This document shows positions 8,997-17,329 of a stretch of 64,000 nt of DNA, piece by piece. The stretch spans positions 46,560-110,559 of the forward strand of contig VGAE01000003.1 of assembly GCA_016870975.1 (NCBI GenBank), read 5' to 3'. The translations under genes were made by a program, and so were the position numbers. The DNA is from Actinomycetota bacterium (GTDB lineage: Bacteria; Actinomycetota; Actinomycetes; Nanopelagicales; Nanopelagicaceae). How positions within the stretch are numbered: position 1 is the stretch's first letter; every line of letters starts with the position of its first letter. The notes beneath the pieces were generated by a model. It had not been told where the DNA came from and ran no database searches. It saw only the letters and a list, made by a program, of their open reading frames with translations.

Positions 8997-9105
8997 ACGC
9001 TTGTCAACGGCGCCTTGCAGTTGACCTGGTCTTCACCCGGAGCACCCCACCGTGGTGGAGGGTTGCCGTCCAGTTAGCCGGGGCTATGAACTGGAACTCA
9101 TGACC
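8997..9105 (-). promoter_or_regulatory. SAM-IV riboswitch aptamer
   Basis: The minus strand carries the SAM-IV pattern as I know it from Streptomyces: GGTCATGAG at the 5' end (9105-9097), a TCCAGTT/AACTGGA arm, the conserved GACGGCAACC core, GGTGGGGTGC, a CCGGGTGAAGACC block that closes the outer helix against the 5' GGTC, then a GTCAAC/GTTGAC hairpin (9003-9025). Binding S-adenosylmethionine should switch off the metY-metX operon, whose first start codon lies about 40 bp downstream. Confidence 0.88.
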
Positions 9106-9154
9106 TACGCAAAAAGTACCTTAAACCAGATTTCTTGTCTAGTTCGCCCTAGAG

Positions 9155-9225
9155 GCGTCCAGCTTCGTGAACTCGTTTAATAAAGTCTTGAGTCTCTTTG
9201 AGCCTTGTATCTGGAACTCGTGACC
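9155..9225 (-). repeat. Degenerate partial second copy of the SAM-IV aptamer 5' half
   Basis: The block CTGGAACTCRTGACC occurs at 9091-9105 inside the aptamer and again at 9211-9225, with 14 of 15 bases identical and an offset of exactly 120 bp. On the minus strand both give GGTCAYGAGTTCCAG. The pairing segment CTGGACG recurs at 9156-9162, but the loop between is expanded to about 48 nt and the GGCAACC core is gone. It looks like a decayed tandem riboswitch just downstream of the ald stop. Confidence 0.55.
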
Positions 9226-9249
9226 GAATCTAACTTTAGAAAAAATCAT

Positions 9250-10353
9250 CTAAAAAATCCACTTATGGGATTTGATGCCGTGAGCAGCGCCCACGGCTTC
9301 GTAATAGATCTTTCCTTCATAGGTGTTTAGGCCAAGGGCTAATCCGGCATCTGCGCGCAACGCTTCACGCCACCCGAGATTGGCGAGTGCCAAGGTGTAC
9401 TTCAAAGTTGCATTAGAGAGTGCGTAAGTTGAGGTAAATGGAACTGCTCCCGGCATATTTGCCACGCAGTATAAGACTGAATCATGAACTTTAAAGGTTG
9501 GTTCTGCGTGAGTTGTGGGGCGAGAATCCTCAAAGCATCCACCCTGATCGATCGCGATATCGACCAGAACAGAGCCAGGTTTCATTCGCTTGACTAAATC
9601 ATTTGAGATGAGTTTTGGGGCTTTTGCGCCGTGGACGAGGACTGCTCCAATAATCAAATCTGATTGCAAAGCCTCTTCTTCAATAATGTGTGCACTAGAC
9701 ATCAACGTTGTGACTGAGCCGCCAAAGATATTGTCGATTTTCTGCAATCTCCTCTGGTTGGTATCGACCACGGTAACTTTTGCTCTCATGCCGTGAGCAA
9801 TAGTGGCAGCAGCAAGTCCAGCGGTTCCTCCCCCGATTACGAGAACTTTTCCGGGGCCAACGCCGGGAACGCCACCGAGCAATACTCCTCGTCCTCCTGC
9901 ACTTTTCTGAAGCATAGCAGCGCCGACTTGAGGTGCCATGCGGCCAGCGACCTCGCTCATCGGAGCAAGTAAAGGAAGCGTTCCATTTACTTCGACAGTT
10001 TCATATGCGATCGCAGTTATACCGCTTGATAGCAAAGCGTCAGTGCATTCTTTAGAGGCTGCGAGATGTAGGTAAGTGAAAAGTACTTGTCCGCTGCGCA
10101 TTCGAGGATACTCAGATGCAATTGGCTCTTTAACTTTCAAGATTAAATCGCAGCTCGACCAAAGTTCATCTGGAGAGGAGATTATCTTTACTCCGACTCT
10201 TTGGAAATCTTCGTCACGGATTGCTGAACCTAGTCCAGCTCCGGCTTCAATAGAGATCGAATGACCGCTATTCACTAATTCGCGTGCGCCCGCAGGGGTT
10301 AAAGCAACTCGAAATTCATTGTTCTTAACTTCGCGCGGAACGCCGATGTTCAT
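9250..10353 (-). CDS. ald: Alanine dehydrogenase
   Basis: NAD-dependent reversible deamination of L-alanine to pyruvate and ammonia. It begins with the family signature MNIGVPREVKNNEFRVALTPAG. The NAD-binding glycine motif is VLVIGGGTAGLAAA near residue 170, and the substrate-site His lies in YLHLAA. The C-terminal LALGLNTYEGKIYYEAVG is typical. At 367 residues it is full length. A TAACAT box ends 6 nt before the ATG, suggesting a leaderless transcript. It ends 22 bp before the degenerate riboswitch copy. Confidence 0.94.
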   Translation of the reverse strand: MNIGVPREVKNNEFRVALTPAGARELVNSGHSISIEAGAGLGSAIRDEDFQRVGVKIISSPDELWSSCDLILKVKEPIASEYPRMRSGQVLFTYLHLAASKECTDALLSSGITAIAYETVEVNGTLPLLAPMSEVAGRMAPQVGAAMLQKSAGGRGVLLGGVPGVGPGKVLVIGGGTAGLAAATIAHGMRAKVTVVDTNQRRLQKIDNIFGGSVTTLMSSAHIIEEEALQSDLIIGAVLVHGAKAPKLISNDLVKRMKPGSVLVDIAIDQGGCFEDSRPTTHAEPTFKVHDSVLYCVANMPGAVPFTSTYALSNATLKYTLALANLGWREALRADAGLALGLNTYEGKIYYEAVGAAHGIKSHKWIF

Positions 10354-10359
10354 GCCGAC

Positions 10360-10365
10360 ATGTTA
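10360..10365 (-). promoter_or_regulatory. ald -10 box, leaderless geometry
   Basis: The minus strand reads TAACAT, then 6 nt, then the ald ATG. A TANNNT box this close places the transcription start at or next to the start codon. No clear -35 is seen. Confidence 0.45.
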
Positions 10366-10390
10366 CCTGAGAAAATTGCATCACAGACTT

Positions 10391-10457
10391 TGGCGTGTAG
10401 CTCCTTGCGCGCCCACTTCTAAGCAGGAGGTCGCAGGTTCGATTCCTGCCAGGCGCG
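10391..10457 (+). pseudogene. Decayed tRNA-Arg(TCT) with intact 3' half
   Basis: The 3' half is a clean tRNA: anticodon loop CTTCTAA (10416-10422, anticodon TCT), 5-nt variable loop, a perfect T-arm GCAGG-TTCGATT-CCTGC (10433-10449), then CAGGCGC and a discriminator G. The 5' half fails: the bases before the anticodon loop (GCCCA) do not pair with GCAGG, the D-arm is only recognisable as GTAGCTC, and the 5' acceptor strand matches poorly. Total length is about 67 nt, short for a tRNA. CCA is not encoded. A functional D-armless tRNA would be unexpected in a bacterium. Confidence 0.6.
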
Positions 10458-10781
10458 CTTTTGAACGTATTGAAATGCCTTAAAATTTTATACAAAAAGC
10501 CTACGAGACGAAGATTAAGGACCATTTGGCGAGGAACATCAAATGCTCTTGACACATATGGTTTATGCGGGCTACCTGATGGGCAAGTTGGACACCCAAA
10601 TCCTCAAAAAATTTTTTCTCAGTGGTACTTCTAATTGATCCACAACCAATACTGTTTAGATACCCTTTTTAGCTGCACCAACCTGCGTGTTGCGACGAGT
10701 TTAGCGCTGGCGGGTCATAAATGTGAGCATTAAGGCCATTTGGAGATAAATTACAAATTTCACAATCGGAAGTTATTCTCA
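10458..10781. other. Gene-free stretch between the tRNA remnant and the NUDIX gene
   Basis: No credible coding region is seen on either strand in these 324 bases. A TTGACA at 10549-10554 has no matching -10 at the right spacing. The stretch is AT-rich with short A and T runs. Open frames overlapping the tRNA remnant are of the artefactual type often produced by tRNA genes. It may be a scar of a lost mobile element beside the tRNA, but no repeat or integrase fragment was found. Confidence 0.4.
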
Positions 10782-11294
10782 ATGAAGTTAACTCAAGTAG
10801 AGATATCTAATAGTTGTGCAAAACTTCTCGCTATGGCGGTGCGCGATGGCGATGGTTGGGTGGAATGCAGATGCGGAGATCGCCATTGGGGCAAACATGG
10901 TGCCGCTGGTCTCTTGATCTATCGTGGCGATGAAATTCTGCTGCAACATAGAGCGCCCTGGGTTCACAATGGAGATACTTGGGGAATCCCGGGTGGCGCA
11001 CGAGATTCTCATGAGAGTTCGTTAGATGCTGCTTTACGTGAAAGTTTTGAGGAGATTGGCATCAACACCAGCCTGGTAATAGCAATGTTCAGCCATCTTG
11101 ATGACCATGTCGATTGGCGATACGAGACGATCGTTGCGAGAGTAACGGGAGATTTAGGTGATTTTCAGAAGAATCATGAGACGCTCGATCTAAAGTGGTT
11201 CAAGCTCTCAGAGGTTGGTTCTACACAATTACACCCTAGTTTTTCAAGAAGTTGGCCCCGATTAAGAGAACTGTTGATGAAGTCTTCTCAATGA
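10782..11294 (+). CDS. NUDIX hydrolase
   Basis: A pyrophosphohydrolase of the MutT/NUDIX superfamily. The NUDIX box is complete: G-x5-E-x7-RE-x2-EE-x-G in GARDSHESSLDAALRESFEEIGI. Upstream is CRCGDRHWGKHGAAGLLI, a pattern seen in actinobacterial NUDIX proteins; the two Cys could bind metal. The substrate is unknown; nucleotide sanitation is possible. The frame is open back to a TTG at 10740, but the ATG at 10782 or a later ATG near 10830 is more likely. The 3' end overlaps the convergent dinG by 33 bp. Confidence 0.82.
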   Translation: MKLTQVEISNSCAKLLAMAVRDGDGWVECRCGDRHWGKHGAAGLLIYRGDEILLQHRAPWVHNGDTWGIPGGARDSHESSLDAALRESFEEIGINTSLVIAMFSHLDDHVDWRYETIVARVTGDLGDFQKNHETLDLKWFKLSEVGSTQLHPSFSRSWPRLRELLMKSSQ

Positions 11295-13247
11295 ATCCTT
11301 CACGATTTGGCCATCGCTTGTGCGCCAGAGTGGTGGCATCGAATTTAACAGTATTGAGCCATATCGCCTCGTAACAATTCGAGAATCAAGGATCGCGACC
11401 ACTCCCCGATCATCTATAGATCTGATTAATCTGCCGGTTCCTTGCGCCAATAAGAGTGCGGCTCTCGGTAACGAAACTTCCATGAAACCAGAGCCACCTG
11501 CTTCATCAACTTCTTTCGCTCGCGCGGAAATAACAGGATCGTCAGGTCTGGGAAATGGAATTCGATCGATTGCAACCAAAGTGCAGGATGGCCCTGGGAC
11601 ATCAACGCCTTGCCAAAGACTTAAGGTCCCAAGAAGTATCGAAGTTGGAGCTTCGGCAAAACGTTCCACTAGAGCTCCGGCACTATCGCCTTTACGTTGT
11701 GTAATAATCTGAATCGGTAATTCAGCAAGCACTCTTCTTAGATGCTCATCAGCCATCTCTACCCCTCGCCAAGAAGAAAAGAGAGCCAAAGTTCTACCGC
11801 CAGCAGCGTCGATAAGTTCGCCAAGTTCGACTAACACCTCTTTACTTGGGCCATCTCTTCCCGGCTCGGGAAGATTTCGTGGTAGATAAAGAACTCCTTG
11901 ATTGGCAAAATCAAACGGTGAGCCAATATCCATCGTCTGAACATTTGATGGATCAACTACGCTCTGGCCACTTTCATAACCTTCAGAATCTTCATGTATT
12001 CCAAGATTCTTTGAAATGGATTTGAAACTATTGCCAACGATAAGTGTGGCGCTTGTAGCAATAACCGGTGACTTTGAAAATAAGTTATCTCGCAGGACTT
12101 TGGAGACTTCTAGTGGCGCAAGATAGAGCGTTGCAAAATTGGGCTCAATCCATAACACGCTTCCATCTCCCGACTTGAGGAGCTTGCTCGAAGTTGTCTT
12201 TATCTCATTGATAGCGCCTTTAACTCTCGCGCGCTCTGCCATGGCATCTGGGTCGATAATCGCTTCATCGGAATTAAATGCACTAACAACTGCTTCAGCT
12301 GATTCCTTGAGTTTTCTAACAGGAGCAAAGAGCGAGTCAGGTAGTTCAGTCAGCCGCCTCTCCTCATCGCCACTAACGGCAAACTCACGGAGGAAATCTG
12401 ATAGCGCCTCGCCGAAACTCTCTCCGGCTTTATTGAAGTTTTCTGCCAACTTGCCTGGCATATGTCGGCGAAGCATTGTTGCAGCTCGGGTAACTCTCCC
12501 CGCAGTTAATTCCTCTGTTGCGGCTTGAGTTGTGCGATCCATAAACTCGTGAGCTTCGTCCAAAATTACAGCATCGCGCTCGGGCAAAATTGGGTGTGAA
12601 TCGACAATCTCAATCGCTAACAGAGTGTGATTAGTGACGACGATATCTGCATCTTGAGCCTTTTCCTTTGCCTTCACTGCGAAACATTCTGAGCCGAAAG
12701 CGCAATCATCGGCGCCAAGACATTCACGCCCGGAAGTTGAGTTAGCTAACCAGACTCGGCGGTCAACATCTGGGGCGTCATCCCGATCACCGCTAATTCC
12801 GGGTTTTACGGCCCAATTGCGTAACCGCTTTGCATCTTTTTCTAGTGATGAAATTTCAAGAAGGATTTCGCCATCTGGCTGCTCTTCAGCAACGCTCATT
12901 TTTTGAAGACATAAGTAATTTCCGACTCCTTTATAAACAGCAAAAGAGATCTCTCGATTTAATACTTTTTCCAGCGTGGGTTTTACCCGCGGCAAATCTC
13001 TCTCTACGAGCTGTCTCTGGAGTGCGAGCGTTGCAGTTGCAACGAGGATTCGTTTTCCGTGAACCAATGCAGGAACAAGATATGCAAGTGATTTTCCCGT
13101 TCCAGTTCCAGCCTGTACGAGTAAATGATGTCTATCGGAGAGGGCATTAGCGACAGCTTCTGCCATCTTAAGTTGGCCAGGACGTGGCGAACCGTTGATG
13201 GCAGAGACTGCTGCATCTAAAGCTTCGCGGACTCGATCTAGGTTCAC
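11262..13247 (-). CDS. dinG: ATP-dependent DNA helicase, DinG/XPD family
   Basis: A superfamily 2 iron-sulfur helicase, 5'-3' polarity in the family, involved in repair and R-loop removal. Walker A is QAGTGTGKSLAY near residue 45; the DEAH box is VILDEAHEF near 230. Four cysteines for a [4Fe-4S] cluster are visible: one in NYLC and three in CLGADDCAFGSEC. The C-terminal helicase motif GTGRLIRS is intact. At 661 residues it is full length. No LexA box was seen near its start. Convergent overlap with NUDIX. Confidence 0.9.
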   Translation of the reverse strand: MNLDRVREALDAAVSAINGSPRPGQLKMAEAVANALSDRHHLLVQAGTGTGKSLAYLVPALVHGKRILVATATLALQRQLVERDLPRVKPTLEKVLNREISFAVYKGVGNYLCLQKMSVAEEQPDGEILLEISSLEKDAKRLRNWAVKPGISGDRDDAPDVDRRVWLANSTSGRECLGADDCAFGSECFAVKAKEKAQDADIVVTNHTLLAIEIVDSHPILPERDAVILDEAHEFMDRTTQAATEELTAGRVTRAATMLRRHMPGKLAENFNKAGESFGEALSDFLREFAVSGDEERRLTELPDSLFAPVRKLKESAEAVVSAFNSDEAIIDPDAMAERARVKGAINEIKTTSSKLLKSGDGSVLWIEPNFATLYLAPLEVSKVLRDNLFSKSPVIATSATLIVGNSFKSISKNLGIHEDSEGYESGQSVVDPSNVQTMDIGSPFDFANQGVLYLPRNLPEPGRDGPSKEVLVELGELIDAAGGRTLALFSSWRGVEMADEHLRRVLAELPIQIITQRKGDSAGALVERFAEAPTSILLGTLSLWQGVDVPGPSCTLVAIDRIPFPRPDDPVISARAKEVDEAGGSGFMEVSLPRAALLLAQGTGRLIRSIDDRGVVAILDSRIVTRRYGSILLNSMPPLWRTSDGQIVKDSLRRLHQQFS

Positions 13248-13284
13248 GATGGAACCCTATTTGAAAGGGTCAGCGCTCTATTGA

Positions 13285-16092
13285 TTAACTACAGCCGGAT
13301 GTTGAACCGCAACCTTCGCAGACATAGCACGCTCCGGAAGCTCGCATCTTCACGCCACATGAGACGCAGAGTGGAGCATCTGATTTGACTCCGGAAATCT
13401 TCTCTAGAAGTTCGGTAGAAGATCCGACGTTAATCGGCGCAGATTCAATCTTCACTTCAACCACTTTCTTCTCGCTCTTTGGTGCGGCTTCGATCTCAAG
13501 AGCTTCTATCGGTTGGGCTTTTGCGTACTCGCCACTTTCCAATGAGTTGGCACGCTCTGCGGAAGTAAAAATTCCATATGAAGAGCGGACATCATGTGGC
13601 AGGTAATCAAGAGCTAATCTGCGGAAGATGTAATCCATCATCGACTGAGCCATTCTGATATCTGGATCATCAGTCATGCCAGCTGGCTCGAATCGTGAAT
13701 TTGTGAATTTCTGGACATAAGTCTCAAGTGGTACTCCATATTGCATCCCCACCGATACTGCAATTGAAAAGGCATCCATCACACCAGCAAGGGTTGAGCC
13801 TTGTTTTCCAAGTTTTAGGAAAATCTCGCCCAGTTGGCCGTCTTCGTAAGTACCGGCAGTCATGTAGCCCTCGGCGCCACCTACAGCAAACGAGGTAGTT
13901 CTCGATGGTCGTGACTTTGGAAGTCGCTTGCGAGTTGCAGGGGCGGGCGCTGAAACTTCAGCGGTATCGCTCTTTGGGGTCGCCTTAGCATCAGAGAGAG
14001 GTTGGCCAACTTTGCAGTTATCGCGATAGATCGCGATTGCTTTAAGGCCTAATTTCCAGCCTTCGTAATAGACCTCTTCTACCTCTTCGGTGGTGGCATC
14101 AGCAGGCAGATTCACCGTCTTGGAGATAGCGCCCGATAGGAATGGCTGGCATGCAGCCATCATTCGGACGTGGCCCATTGGAGCAATAGATCTTGCGCCA
14201 AGCGCGCAATCAAAGACATCGTAATGTTCTGGTTTCAAGCCAGGGGCATCAATGACATGTCCATTAGCGGTTATGTATTCAACAATCGCTTCAATTGTCT
14301 CTTCGGTGTAACCGAGCTTGCGAAGCGCTTGTGGAACTGTCTGGTTAACGATTTGCATTGAACCGCCACCCACGAGTTTCTTAAACTTAACTAATGAGAA
14401 ATCGGGCTCGATACCAGTGGTATCGCAATCCATCATCAATCCGATGGTTCCGGTTGGTGCAAGAACTGAAGCTTGCGCGTTGCGCCATCCATTCTTTTCA
14501 CCAATCGCAAGGCAGCTATCCCATTGCTTATTTGCCTCGGTCCATACATCGTGATCTATCGTTGATACCGACTTTGCAGATAGCGATGCGGCTTGATGTT
14601 TCTTCATGACACGAGTGTGTGGAGCCGCGTTTCGTGCAAACCCTTCATAAGGACCAACGATTCCGGCGATTTCTGCGGAACGACGATAGGAAGTTCCTGT
14701 CATCAGAGAGGTAATTGCGCCAGCAAGTGCGCGACCGCCATCGGAATCATATGCAAGTCCAGATGCCATCAATAGGGCGCCGAGGTTTGCGTATCCAATT
14801 CCAAGTTGGCGATATGCGCGAGTAATTACGCCGATAGCTTCTGTTGGGAAATCAGCAAAGCAGATTGAAATATCCATCGCGGTGATAATTAGTTCGACTG
14901 ACTTTACGAAATTCTTCGCATCAAATGAACCATCGCTCTGTAGAAACTTCATCAAGTTTAAAGATGCAAGGTTGCAAGATGAGTTGTCAAGCGACATATA
15001 TTCAGAGCATGGGTTGGATGCATTAATCCGACCAGTCTCAGGATTGGTGTGCCAATCGTTGATTGTTGTGTCGTATTGAATTCCAGGATCAGCGCAAGCC
15101 CAAGCAGCTTCAGCCATCTTTCGGAATAGTTGTTTGGCATCGACTTCTTCAATGATTTCGCCAGTAGAACGAGCACGCAGACCGAACTTTGAACCACTTT
15201 CATAAGCGCGCATAAAGTCATCATTTACACGAACCGAGTTATTTGCGTTCTGGTACTGAACGGAGATCACATCTTTGCCGCCAAGATCCATATCGAATCC
15301 GGCATCTCGAAGTACGCGAATCTTGTCCTCTTCGCGAACTTTCGTTTCGATGAACTCTTCGATATCTGGGTGGTCAACATCTAGAACCACCATTTTGGCG
15401 GCACGACGTGTAGCACCTCCGGACTTGATAGTGCCAGCAGAAGCATCAGCGCCTCGCATAAACGAAACTGGACCAGATGCTGTTCCGCCGGAACGGAGAA
15501 GTTCCTTCGAAGAACGAATTCTCGAAAGATTAAGTCCAGCCCCAGAGCCACCTTTGAAAATCATTCCTTCTTCGCGATACCAGTTGAGAATTGATTTCAT
15601 GGTATCGTCAACAGAGAGAATAAAGCAAGCGGAAACTTGTTGTGGAGCGGTAGTGCCTACGTTAAACCAGACTGGAGAATTGAATGAGAAGATCTGGTGA
15701 AGGAGCATGTAGGTAAGTTCATGTTCAAAAACTTCAGCATCTTGTGGTGAAGCAAAATAACCATACTCTTTGCCAGCTTTTGTGTAGGTAAGAACGACTC
15801 GGTCGATAACTTGCTTAAGCGACCATTCACGATTGTCATAGCCGACAGCGCCCCGGAAATACTTCGTTGTGACGATAGAGGAAGCGTTTACCGACCAGAA
15901 GTCTGGGAACTCAACGCCCTTCTGTTCAAAGACAGTCTCACCAGTCCTCCAATTGCTTTGGAAGATATCTCGACGCTCCCAAATGACTTGATCATATGGA
16001 TGCACGCCAGGGGTGCTAAAGACTCGTTCGATTTGAAGTCCTTTTCCAACTTTGTTCTTGGCCGTTTGGCGATTCGTCACCGTGTCCGACAT
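13285..16092 (-). CDS. nrdJ: Adenosylcobalamin-dependent ribonucleotide reductase (class II)
   Basis: Reduces ribonucleotides to deoxyribonucleotides using vitamin B12 coenzyme, without needing or being harmed by oxygen. The active-site region NPCSEYMSLDNSSCNLASLNL lies near residue 360. The C-terminus has the redox/zinc cysteines CVSCGVKM and CYVCEGCGSTSGCS. At 935 residues it matches the actinobacterial NrdJ. The ATG has a GGAG site 9-10 nt upstream. It lies 93 bp downstream of nrdR and is very likely in the same transcript, under NrdR repression. No class I genes are in the window. Confidence 0.95.
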   Translation of the reverse strand: MSDTVTNRQTAKNKVGKGLQIERVFSTPGVHPYDQVIWERRDIFQSNWRTGETVFEQKGVEFPDFWSVNASSIVTTKYFRGAVGYDNREWSLKQVIDRVVLTYTKAGKEYGYFASPQDAEVFEHELTYMLLHQIFSFNSPVWFNVGTTAPQQVSACFILSVDDTMKSILNWYREEGMIFKGGSGAGLNLSRIRSSKELLRSGGTASGPVSFMRGADASAGTIKSGGATRRAAKMVVLDVDHPDIEEFIETKVREEDKIRVLRDAGFDMDLGGKDVISVQYQNANNSVRVNDDFMRAYESGSKFGLRARSTGEIIEEVDAKQLFRKMAEAAWACADPGIQYDTTINDWHTNPETGRINASNPCSEYMSLDNSSCNLASLNLMKFLQSDGSFDAKNFVKSVELIITAMDISICFADFPTEAIGVITRAYRQLGIGYANLGALLMASGLAYDSDGGRALAGAITSLMTGTSYRRSAEIAGIVGPYEGFARNAAPHTRVMKKHQAASLSAKSVSTIDHDVWTEANKQWDSCLAIGEKNGWRNAQASVLAPTGTIGLMMDCDTTGIEPDFSLVKFKKLVGGGSMQIVNQTVPQALRKLGYTEETIEAIVEYITANGHVIDAPGLKPEHYDVFDCALGARSIAPMGHVRMMAACQPFLSGAISKTVNLPADATTEEVEEVYYEGWKLGLKAIAIYRDNCKVGQPLSDAKATPKSDTAEVSAPAPATRKRLPKSRPSRTTSFAVGGAEGYMTAGTYEDGQLGEIFLKLGKQGSTLAGVMDAFSIAVSVGMQYGVPLETYVQKFTNSRFEPAGMTDDPDIRMAQSMMDYIFRRLALDYLPHDVRSSYGIFTSAERANSLESGEYAKAQPIEALEIEAAPKSEKKVVEVKIESAPINVGSSTELLEKISGVKSDAPLCVSCGVKMRASGACYVCEGCGSTSGCS

Positions 16093-16185
16093 TCTTTTTT
16101 TCTCCGTTTCTTATAGGAATCTTAAGTTTTTTATTTACTGCTGGTATTGCGGTATTAAGTTATTCTCAACTACTTATCGGACACT

Positions 16186-16683
16186 TCACTTTAGTTGCGG
16201 GGAAGAAACTTGCGGTTTTGTTGCTAAAGCTTTCTCTGACGGTATAGCGCGGAGAAGTGCGATCTCACCTTCGAAATCTTCAAGGGAGGAGAAGTTACGG
16301 TATACAGAGGCATAACGCAGGTAAGCCACTTCATCTAATTCGCGAAGAGGTGGGAGAATTGCCATACCGACTTCTTGAGCCTCTATTTCAGCCTGGCCGG
16401 TAACGCGCAGAGTCTCCTCGACTCGCTGGGCCAAGAGCGCCAAATCATCATCTGAGACCGGTCTGTTCTGGCAAGCCTTACGGACACCATTGATTACCTT
16501 CTCGCGACTGAAGGGCTCGGCCGCCCCACTTCGCTTGATAATGGAGAGAACTGAGGTCTCCTGGGTCGAGAAGCGCGAACCGCAGTTGGTGCACTCACGG
16601 CGCCGTCTAATTGAGGTGCCCTCATCGACCGGGCGAGAGTCGATTACTCGAGACTCCTCATTTCGGCAGAAGGGGCAATTCAC
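16186..16683 (-). CDS. nrdR: Transcriptional repressor NrdR
   Basis: Represses ribonucleotide reductase genes when dATP/ATP binding to its ATP-cone signals sufficient dNTPs. The N-terminal zinc ribbon has Cys3, Cys6, Cys31 and Cys34 with [16 protein letters not shown] between. The ATP-cone follows ([23 protein letters not shown]). Length 165 is usual. The start is GTG with AAAGGA about 10 nt upstream. Two NrdR-box-like sites precede it, so it probably controls itself together with nrdJ. Confidence 0.95.
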   Translation of the reverse strand: MNCPFCRNEESRVIDSRPVDEGTSIRRRRECTNCGSRFSTQETSVLSIIKRSGAAEPFSREKVINGVRKACQNRPVSDDDLALLAQRVEETLRVTGQAEIEAQEVGMAILPPLRELDEVAYLRYASVYRNFSSLEDFEGEIALLRAIPSEKALATKPQVSSPQLK

Positions 16684-16749
16684 GGCGTGTCGTTCCTTTC
16701 AATACTGAAAATCTCTAGGATTTGGGTGTAGTGGTGGCTTTCCCTCGAA

Positions 16750-16796
16750 CCACTACTTATGGAAGTATATCAACTTCCAACCCCAATATCTAGGGG
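16750..16796 (-). promoter_or_regulatory. nrdRJ promoter with two NrdR boxes
   Basis: A palindromic CCCCAATATCTAGGGG (16781-16796) fits the NrdR-box core C-W-A-x-A-T-x-T-W-G. A weaker match, CCACTACTTATGGAAG, starts exactly 31 bp away at 16750, the three-helical-turn spacing known for paired NrdR boxes. A minus-strand TATACT (16765-16770) lies between and could be the -10. The inner box also shares an 8-bp inverted repeat with 16728-16735 (GTAGTGGT/ACCACTAC). Confidence 0.65.
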
Positions 16797-16843
16797 TAAG
16801 AGTAAAGCAAGGATTTAGAGTTTTCAATCAGGTAAGAGATTGC

Positions 16844-17179
16844 TTAGGGGCGTGTCGGTAGATACAACTTCTGGCCCGCGATCAATTCTGAGTTCTTCAA
16901 ATTATTCACTTCAAGGATCTCATCAACCAGGGCACGTCTATCGCCATCACTTATCTTCGCGGCGATCGACCAGAGCGTTTCACCAGGTTGAACTGTGACC
17001 TTTACATAGGGTGAATCAGAGCTCTCGCTCGAAGCTTGCGAGCCAGTAACTAGGTAGAAGCCAGCCAGAGGGAGGATCGAGAGCGATGCGATAAGCGCAA
17101 GGCGGGCAAAGAATCGACCGCGGCGAGTTAGGCGGGGGCCACTCACATTAATTGACGGATTGATGGCGATCGTCGTCAT
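16844..17179 (-). CDS. LysM-domain membrane protein, probable SOS cell-division inhibitor
   Basis: 111 residues: a short basic cytoplasmic tail, one membrane segment (about residues 23-45, ARLALIASLSILPLAGFYLV) and a C-terminal LysM domain (about 59-107, VQPGETLWSIAAKI...GQKLYLP) for peptidoglycan binding. Small membrane-LysM proteins encoded divergently from lexA include YneA of Bacillus, DivS of Corynebacterium and Rv2719c of Mycobacterium, which stall division after DNA damage. The same role is inferred from architecture, position and a perfect LexA box. The frame is open further upstream, but the ATG at 17179 has a GAGGAG site 5-6 nt before it. Confidence 0.8.
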   Translation of the reverse strand: MTTIAINPSINVSGPRLTRRGRFFARLALIASLSILPLAGFYLVTGSQASSESSDSPYVKVTVQPGETLWSIAAKISDGDRRALVDEILEVNNLKNSELIAGQKLYLPTRP

Positions 17180-17225
17180 CGTTCTCTCCTCATCAAGAAC
17201 GAACGTTGAAAGCGGGGATACTCTT

Positions 17226-17239
17226 CGAACGTCTGTTCT
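17226..17239 (-). promoter_or_regulatory. LexA (SOS) box of the LysM gene
   Basis: CGAACGTCTGTTCT contains a perfect GAAC-N4-GTTC, the actinobacterial/Gram-positive LexA operator, about 47 bp upstream of the LysM gene start. It lies 45 bp from the lexA-proximal box. Confidence 0.85.
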
Positions 17240-17283
17240 AGAGAGAAGGCTACCCCTTACCACCGACATCGGCAAGCCAATTT

Positions 17284-17323
17284 AGAACATTTGTTTGAAT
17301 TTTTCGTAAATCTGTCCTAAACT
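17284..17323 (+). promoter_or_regulatory. lexA promoter with LexA box, leaderless
   Basis: A near-perfect LexA box, GAAC-ATTT-GTTT (17285-17296), overlaps the -35 hexamer TTGAAT (17295-17300). After 17 bp comes the -10 TAAACT (17318-17323), and the lexA ATG follows only 6 nt later. LexA bound here would block RNA polymerase, giving autorepression. No ribosome binding site exists, so translation is probably leaderless. Confidence 0.8.
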
Positions 17324-17329
17324 TCCGGT

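Noticed and set aside
9139..9249. Short minus-strand frame (about 36 codons) directly after the ald stop
   Set aside because: No ribosome binding site, and it runs through the degenerate riboswitch copy; more simply explained as non-coding.
10325..10555. 76-codon minus-strand frame containing GRNRTCDLLLR
   Set aside because: This peptide is a well-known artefact of translating tRNA genes; it overlaps the tRNA-Arg remnant.
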